Assembly (NCBI GenBank): GCA_930367215.1
Contig: OV884059.1
Location: 25,568,945 to 25,632,944 of the forward strand
DNA length: 64,000 nucleotides
Direction: 5' to 3'
Source of the DNA: Pollenia angustigena
Taxonomy: Eukaryota; Arthropoda; Insecta; Diptera; Polleniidae
In this document: piece after piece, positions 58,771-64,000 of the stretch
How positions within the stretch are numbered: position 1 is the first letter of the stretch
How the letters are laid out: the number at the start of each line of letters is the position of its first letter
Translations under genes and position numbers: made by a program
Notes under the pieces: model-generated
What the model saw: the letters and a program-made list of their open reading frames with translations, nothing else
What the model was told of the DNA's origin: nothing
Databases searched by the model: none

Positions 58771-59038
58771 GTCAAAAATTTCTTATATAACATTTAAGAG
58801 GACAACTTTTTTTCAATATTGACATAATTTGCAATTGAATTTTCGGCATTTGTCTTCATTTTACTTCTCTTCTCAACATATGATTCTATTTTATTCGTAC
58901 GAGTTAATATATCTAGTTTATGAGATTAAATCCCAATTTGTTAATATTATGTAATTTATTGTTTGTAGACCTTGTTAAGTTGGAAATTTGTGCAGCCCAA
59001 TGGGCCCAGAGTTATGTACTGCAATAAAAAATTAACTG

Positions 59039-59171
59039 CCTGGCTCACAATGTCGACAGGAACATTTCTTTCGCATATTTTTATTGAAAACAATAATAAA
59101 AAACTAAAATTTGTTTATGTTTTCAATAAAAATCTACGAAAGAAATGTTCTTGTCGACATTGTGGGCCAGG
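59039..59171. mobile_element. Long near-perfect hairpin / palindromic MITE (133 bp)
   Basis: CCTGGCTCACAATGTCGACA (59039-59058) pairs with the inverse at 59152-59171, and pairing continues through GGAACATTTCTTTCG, TTTTTATTGAAAAC and their inverses. The arms are about 53 bp with very few mismatches and the loop is about 27 nt. No certain target duplication. As part of a nascent intron it could fold into double-stranded RNA. Confidence 0.75.
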
Positions 59172-60987
59172 TACTAAATTATAAAAATGTTATTTTTACT
59201 TAATTTTTTTTAATTTTATGAATTTTTAACAAATATTTAAATTAAAAAAAAAAAGTTCAAAATTATTTTGCCTAAAAGTAAACTACACTTTTTAAATTTA
59301 ACTTTTTCCCTTAAATGAATTTTTCAATGGCAACAAAAAATTCTATCTAGTTTTTTAAGAATATTGTTTATTATTTTATTACTGTTTCTTTGCAAAGGAA
59401 AACCTCAACTTTTCCTCTTGACTTTTTCTTACCCCACCTAAAAGTATACTACTCATTTATCAATTTTGTTAAAGTTTTTTGTTTTGCGTTTGTGATTTCA
59501 TCTATTTTTTTACCTTGCCTTACAGAAGGCATTGAAAATTGTAAATAATTTTACGAAATCTTACAATCATTGATTAAAAACCTGAATTTACTTGTTGGTT
59601 CTCCTGTTCGCTCTCTCGCTCTAGCTGTTTTTCTCTTCCCCCTTTAAAATAATATACTAAATGCTTTAAGGGCCATAACGATGAGTTATGGTGGAAAACT
59701 GTAGATTTCATTTCATTAATAATTGGCATTTTGTTACGATTTGAATTTTCAATTTCATAAATTTCTTTGTCTGTGCTTAAAAGTTTGTTGTTAGAGGTGG
59801 TTTTTTTTATTATTATTTTCGTCTAAGACAAAAATCCTTTAATAAGTCTTTATCTTTGCTTAATAAAAGAGTAAGAGCGATAGAGAGAGAGAGAGAGAGA
59901 GAGACAGAGATCTGTTTTAAAAGAAAGGGAAAATGAAATAATAAAAATAAATTAACAAACAACAAAAGTCATTGATTATTTTGAATTCATATTTTGCATA
60001 ATAAAATCCATATTTTGTTAAATATTTTTTGCTTGGCATATTTCTGGGAGTGTGTTGACGACAGCTGAAATTTGATGTTTGTAGTTTGAAAAAGAGTTTC
60101 AAAGGCCTTAAGATGATAGACAACATTGTCTATAACTAATTAAGTTTTCTGTTGTCTAACCAAAAGGGGTGGTTGTTTTTTTTTTCGTTGTATAGCATAT
60201 CTTAAGGAAAAATGCTTGTTTGTTTATGTTTGAACAAAATTTTTTATATGATTAATTAGGAAATCTTAACAAAAACAAAATCGAAATATCACCCTTTTTG
60301 TTACCTTTTCTTGTGGTGGCAAAAGGTAACATACATGTACAAAAGCTTAGAAATTTAAAAGGAAAGACATGTGTGTGTGTGTGTATGTTACTTTTATGTC
60401 TCATATGCTAATTTTATAGGTTTTTATGTTTAACAAAACTTTTCGTTAATTTATCTATGTCTCTACGATATGTTAATTTATTTATTTTTTTTATTAAACA
60501 TTATTGTTTGTTATTTTTATAGCTTAACATGAGTTTTTTATAGGTTTTTAATTCTAATAATTGCATTTTATTGCGTTGGCAACATTTTATTGTTTATTGG
60601 CAATAATCATTTTATCAACAGAACTTGGGAGTTTCAGGGGTTTAAGGGGAGAGCCCACATGATATTTGGGCTTAGGCTTAAATTACTTATGCCGTTCTCA
60701 AACTAAAATTACCATTAAGCAAAGAAAAATTTATTGTCATTGATTTAAATGTAGTTGACAACTTTATATATGTACGTATATGATTTTAATGTATTAATAT
60801 GGAACATGTAAAGGCAATTATTACAAAAAAGAAAGGGGAAAACTTAAACCATACGAGGTTTTTAACATTTACTTTGAACACGCGAATTTAATTTAGATTT
60901 ATAAAAAACTCTATTAAAGAAAGCTAAATGGAAGTTTAATAGTTAAAACTTATTGAATTTCATATGAAAACTAAAAATAGTTCTCTA
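59172..60987. other. AT-rich intron with GA microsatellite
   Basis: GAGAGAGAGAGAGAGAGAGA at about 59883-59906; TGTGTGTGTGTGTATG at about 60371-60387; CATATCTTAAGG near 60194. Nothing else recognised. Confidence 0.5.
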
Positions 60988-61181
60988 AGGCCCGTTTTAA
61001 CTACTTACCGATAGCTAAAGGTAGGATTTTATCGGCCTTAACCTTAACCTACCAGGGAAGATTAACCTTAATTTACTTTATCGTTCACTTTAGGATTAAG
61101 TAAAGTTTTAAGAATGAAACACTTTTTGTAAGGCCGGTTAAAGTCTACTTTTAGCTATCGGTAAGTTGTGAAAACGGGCCT
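60988..61181. mobile_element. Palindromic MITE (194 bp) with AGGCCCGTTTT ends, TA duplication
   Basis: AGGCCCGTTTTAACTACTTA and inverted AGGCCCGTTTTCACAACTTA continue as CCGATAGCTAAARGTAG in both arms. TA lies outside each end (60986-60987, 61182-61183). The centre has related TTAACCTTAA words. Non-coding. Confidence 0.8.
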
Positions 61182-61183
61182 TA

Positions 61184-62749
61184 AAGTGCTAGCCTTAAAA
61201 TGCTAAAAGGTGCACTGTTAAAGAAAATAGTACTTTTTATAGCTTAAAAAAGTACCTTTTTCTTTAAAATGGTATCAAAATGTTATTTGTTATACAGTTT
61301 TAAAGCAATCTTAAAATTTAACTACACAAAAAGAAACAAAACCAAATAAAAAATAAGCTTGACCATTTGATGCCCTACCCCACAGTATTTAAAAACAAAT
61401 TTTCGAGTGTTGCCCCTATTTGACCCACCAGACTAAAATTATATTATAATGTTAAGATTTATATAAAAGTTCTTCGTGCCGAATATTATTTAAGTAGATA
61501 TTTTGATCTTTATGAGATGTTTAAGTTTAAGTGATTTGCAGAAGTTGGTTTATGCCCAGTCAAACCTTTATCGTTTGATATCAAGCACAATTCTCAAATC
61601 ATTTTCAAGTGTTTGATTTTAACATACATATGAATTCAAATTGAAAATGATTTGAATATAAACATTTGACATAGAAAACACAACATAATTCGCCCTAAAT
61701 TTTAAAAAAAATTGTACTTTCCTTCAGAATGGTACAAAAAAAGTATTAAATGTCTTTCTTTTTACTAAAAAAAATTGATTTATTTTTTAAATTTGTTTTC
61801 CTTTAACAAAAAATCTAATTGATTGTTATTTGGTTTTGTTAGAACAAACCTCAAACCTTTGTATGTCTCTCTGCATGTCTGTCTGTCTGTCTTGCTTTTA
61901 AAAAAAGATTTTTCAAAAAATTAATGAATATTAAAAAGGAAGCTAGTAAAATGTCTATAACATACTTTAAGGCTTATTGCCTGCTATACATATATAATTT
62001 GTAATAAAATTTTTCAAGGTATATCATAAAAATACCAAATAACTTTTCTTATAAAACAGTTAAAACAACAACAAACAACTACTACGAGTACTATGCATAA
62101 AGATATAAAACAACAACAACAACAACAACCACTGTTTTGTGGTGTAATACAATCTTGAACGCTTAAATTCTATAGCATACATTTAGGCTCGTCAATAAAT
62201 TTTTTGGTTCTAAGAAGTTTTTCTTGCTTTCTTTGAAAATAAAATAAACAAAAAAAAAAAACAGATAATTTTTTAATAAAATTAACATAAGGGTAAAAAT
62301 CACAGCATTTTACTACATACATGAAGCATATAAGGTAAACTTTAAGATAATGGCTGTTATTGTTGTTGCTGTTGCTGTTGCTTTTTTATTGACAATTTGT
62401 TGGTTTGGCGGCTAAAGAACTGAAGGTATGCATTGAGGCAACATTGAAGAGTACAAGAAAAAAAGTTAAGGGGAAGTTTTTAAACAATTTTCTTTGTAAC
62501 ATGTTTTGGTTGATGAAAATATGATAATTGGCTAAATTTGACAAGGGAAATTTTAATAATTTTTTTTTTTTTTTTTTTTGTTTTTCTGCGTTCTTTTAAA
62601 AGACAAAGTTTTTCTGTTCCTTAAGAACAATTTTAATGACAAACCATGTGTGTTTTATTTATTAATAATCAAAATTAATTTCATAAAGAGTTTGTTTTTT
62701 GCGTATAATAATTAAATTTTACTTTTTTATTTCTTTTGTTTAATTTTAG
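61184..62749. other. AT-rich intron up to the exon B acceptor
   Basis: An inverted pair CAAATCATTTTCAA / TTGAAAATGATTTG at about 61596-61655; TGTCTGTCTGTCT at about 61877; CAACAACAACAACAACAAC at about 62111; GTTGCTGTTGCTGTTGC at about 62362; a T tract of over 20 bases at about 62559-62579. The last 40 bases are T-rich, ending TTTTAG. Confidence 0.5.
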
Positions 62750-63216
62750 ATTAAAGCCTTATTCGAAGAAGTTAAACGTTTAAGAAGTGTCGAACAAACT
62801 CATTTAATACAAATCCATCGTTTGGAAGAACATTTGGAAGCCAAACGCCAGCATATAATGCGTTTGGAATCTAAACTGGATAAACAACAAATTAATGAAG
62901 CTTTACAGGAAGCCCAGCAGCAAAATAAACTTTCGCAAGATTTGCCGGATCATGAAAAGGATTGTGAAATGTTAGAGGTCAATGAAAGCGCCAATAGATC
63001 GGAGGAAGAGAATGATGAGGAAAATGAAGAGCAAGAGATTGTTAAAGAAAGAAACTGTGATTTAACGCCTCAACTTAAGGAGAAAGATCAAGAGGAAGAG
63101 GATGATGATGTGGAGGAAGAGGAAGAGAAGGAAAATAATGAAAATTCCTCTATTCTGGAAGAGTGTACAAATACAAAGGATTCAATGAAAGATTTACAGA
63201 TTAAAAAGGAAACACA
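62750..63216 (+). CDS. ct: cut (ct) internal coding exon B: coiled-coil and acidic region of Cut
   Basis: Second ct exon. The acceptor tract ends TTTTAG at 62749. The frame enters in phase 0 and continues exon A directly as ...AAKDKE|IKALFEEV. Residues 1-59 form a heptad-rich coiled coil containing RLEEHLEAKRQHIMRLE and LDKQQINEAL, the signature that Cut shares with vertebrate CUX proteins. Residues about 76-145 are very acidic (many EEE/DDD runs), ending near LQIKKET. The donor is taken as ACA|GTAAGT with the exon ending at 63216. This leaves two bases of a codon (CA-), which fits a following Q or H as in Drosophila. Reading on without splicing meets TAA at 63218-63220, so retention of this intron would truncate the protein before any CUT domain. 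Splicing to exon A spans 32,972 bases. Confidence 0.93.
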
Positions 63217-63349
63217 GTAAGTAAAAGTAGAGTATAACAATGAATATTTACAATAAAAAATCAGTTTACATTAAATCATTTTTAGAAATTATGTTTATTA
63301 GGGAAAAAAAACTAAGGCGAATTTACTTTAAAAACACAGCTGAGCTATT

Positions 63350-63460
63350 TTTATAGTTCCAGCGGCCTTGAAATTCCAACTCCGACTCTTAATCTAACCT
63401 TAATGCTAAACGTATATGAGACTGGTCCTTATTTGACTTTAAACTCTTTTGTTTAATGCA
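63350..63460. repeat. Short repeat fragment with CAACTCCGACTC words
   Basis: CCAGCGGCCTTGAAATTCC is followed by CAACTCCGACTC. A second set (TTCGACTCCGG, CTCCGATTCTAAAAC, CGACTCCACAGCC) lies at 63835-63895. Such GAGTCGG-rich ends are found in some interspersed elements; the family here is not identified. Confidence 0.35.
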
Positions 63461-63586
63461 GTTTCTTTTAAATGTTTAAGTATAGCAAGAAAAGGATTCA
63501 GTAAAAATTTCGAACACATATTTTAAATATTGCATCGTCAATTTCGAAGTACATATTTTCATTTTTGAAATTATTAGAATATTATT

Positions 63587-63767
63587 TCTAAAGCACTTTT
63601 TTTTGTCGGTTGCAAATATCTCCCATACCACCGCATCAAATTTAATGAATGAAGTCTCATTTTAAAGCTTCTTTCTAACACTAATGACGAAAAATAATTA
63701 GAAATTGAAAAATTAATATTTTCATTGATAAAAATTACGGTGCGAAATATTCGCACGGGTCATCTAG
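63587..63767 (+). mobile_element. Helitron-like 3' terminus, possibly a short non-autonomous element
   Basis: A hairpin GTGCGAA-ATA-TTCGCAC (63740-63756) is followed after 7 bases by CTAG (63764-63767) and a T. This is the Helitron 3' signature (short hairpin, then CTRR at an A|T target). The 5' limit at TC 63587 is only a guess, because TC starts carry little information. TATTAGAATATT-like flanks occur on both sides. Confidence 0.5.
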
Positions 63768-64000
63768 TTATTAGAATATTTGTCTAAATTTTTTATGCCG
63801 AAAAATTTTGAAGTCGGATTCACGAATTTTTTGTGGGTACTTCGACTCCGGTACAAAAACCTCAACTCCGATTCTAAAACACCGACTCCACAGCCTTTTT
63901 GACAAAATTGTCTAGACAAAATGTATTCTTATCAAAAATATGGTTTTTGGTATATTTTAATTGAAAAAATTTATTTTTCAAAAAAATTTGTTTGAAAAAA

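Larger units (their letters stand above)
29778..62749 (+). other. ct: Giant ct intron between exons A and B (about 33.0 kb)
   Basis: Bounded by a consensus donor (GTAAGT at 29778) and an acceptor (TTTTAG at 62744-62749). The flanking reading frames join in phase 0 and restore a continuous conserved peptide, so the intron call is firm. It holds at least five degenerate tandem arrays, a hAT element, several MITEs, a mariner scrap and long stretches of homopolymer-rich DNA. No coding gene inside it was recognised. Confidence 0.88.
63217..64000 (+). other. ct: Start of the next ct intron
   Basis: Begins with the donor GTAAGT at 63217. The next ct exon, expected to start with the rest of a Q/H codon, is not reached. 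It carries a Helitron-like terminus and fragments rich in ACTCCGACTC-type words. Confidence 0.75.

Overview
The window is very AT-rich, intron-dominated DNA from a dipteran. Protein-level matches and the repeat content suggest a calyptrate fly, possibly a blow fly, but the species cannot be read from the sequence. Only two protein-coding pieces can be supported. Both are internal exons of one plus-strand gene, the orthologue of Drosophila cut (ct), which encodes the CUX-type homeodomain transcription factor. Exon A (28767-29777) and exon B (62750-63216) join in phase 0, encode the N-terminal low-complexity region and the conserved coiled coil, and are separated by an intron of about 33 kb. No CUT domain or homeodomain is in the window; those exons and the first exon(s) must lie outside. 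Only about 1.5 kb of 64 kb is coding.

Everything else is intron: more than 28.7 kb upstream of exon A, about 33.0 kb between the exons, and the first 0.8 kb of the next intron. Two kinds of sequence fill it. (1) Degenerate AT-rich tandem arrays, several with a spacing near 130-155 bp, at about 2.2-2.8, 13.8-14.8, 36.1-36.9, 43.6-44.3, 46-47.5 and 52.9-54.8 kb. Other arrays have different spacing, at 4.3-5.2, 22.1-23.4, 31.3-32.3 and 49.3-50.5 kb. (2) Transposon remnants, which cluster at 7.4-12.4, 18.4-21, 26.2-28.4, 34.6-36, 37.6-41.7 and 57.7-61.2 kb.

The best-bounded mobile elements are: a foldback-like element with 9-bp target duplications nested inside another TIR element (7490-9228); a hAT element with a perfect 8-bp target duplication and a recognisable transposase fragment (34736-36006); a pogo-like element with TA duplications (19192-20516); three mariner-type remnants in the same orientation (11.3, 26.6 and 43.2 kb); several palindromic MITEs; and a Helitron-like 3' end (63740-63767). 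No protein-coding gene other than ct, no rRNA, no convincing tRNA gene and no CRISPR was found. Most of the small open frames are chance frames in homopolymer-rich DNA.

The transposons and arrays do not form a pathway with ct. They appear to be passengers, and possibly contributors, in the expansion of unusually long introns of a developmental regulator.
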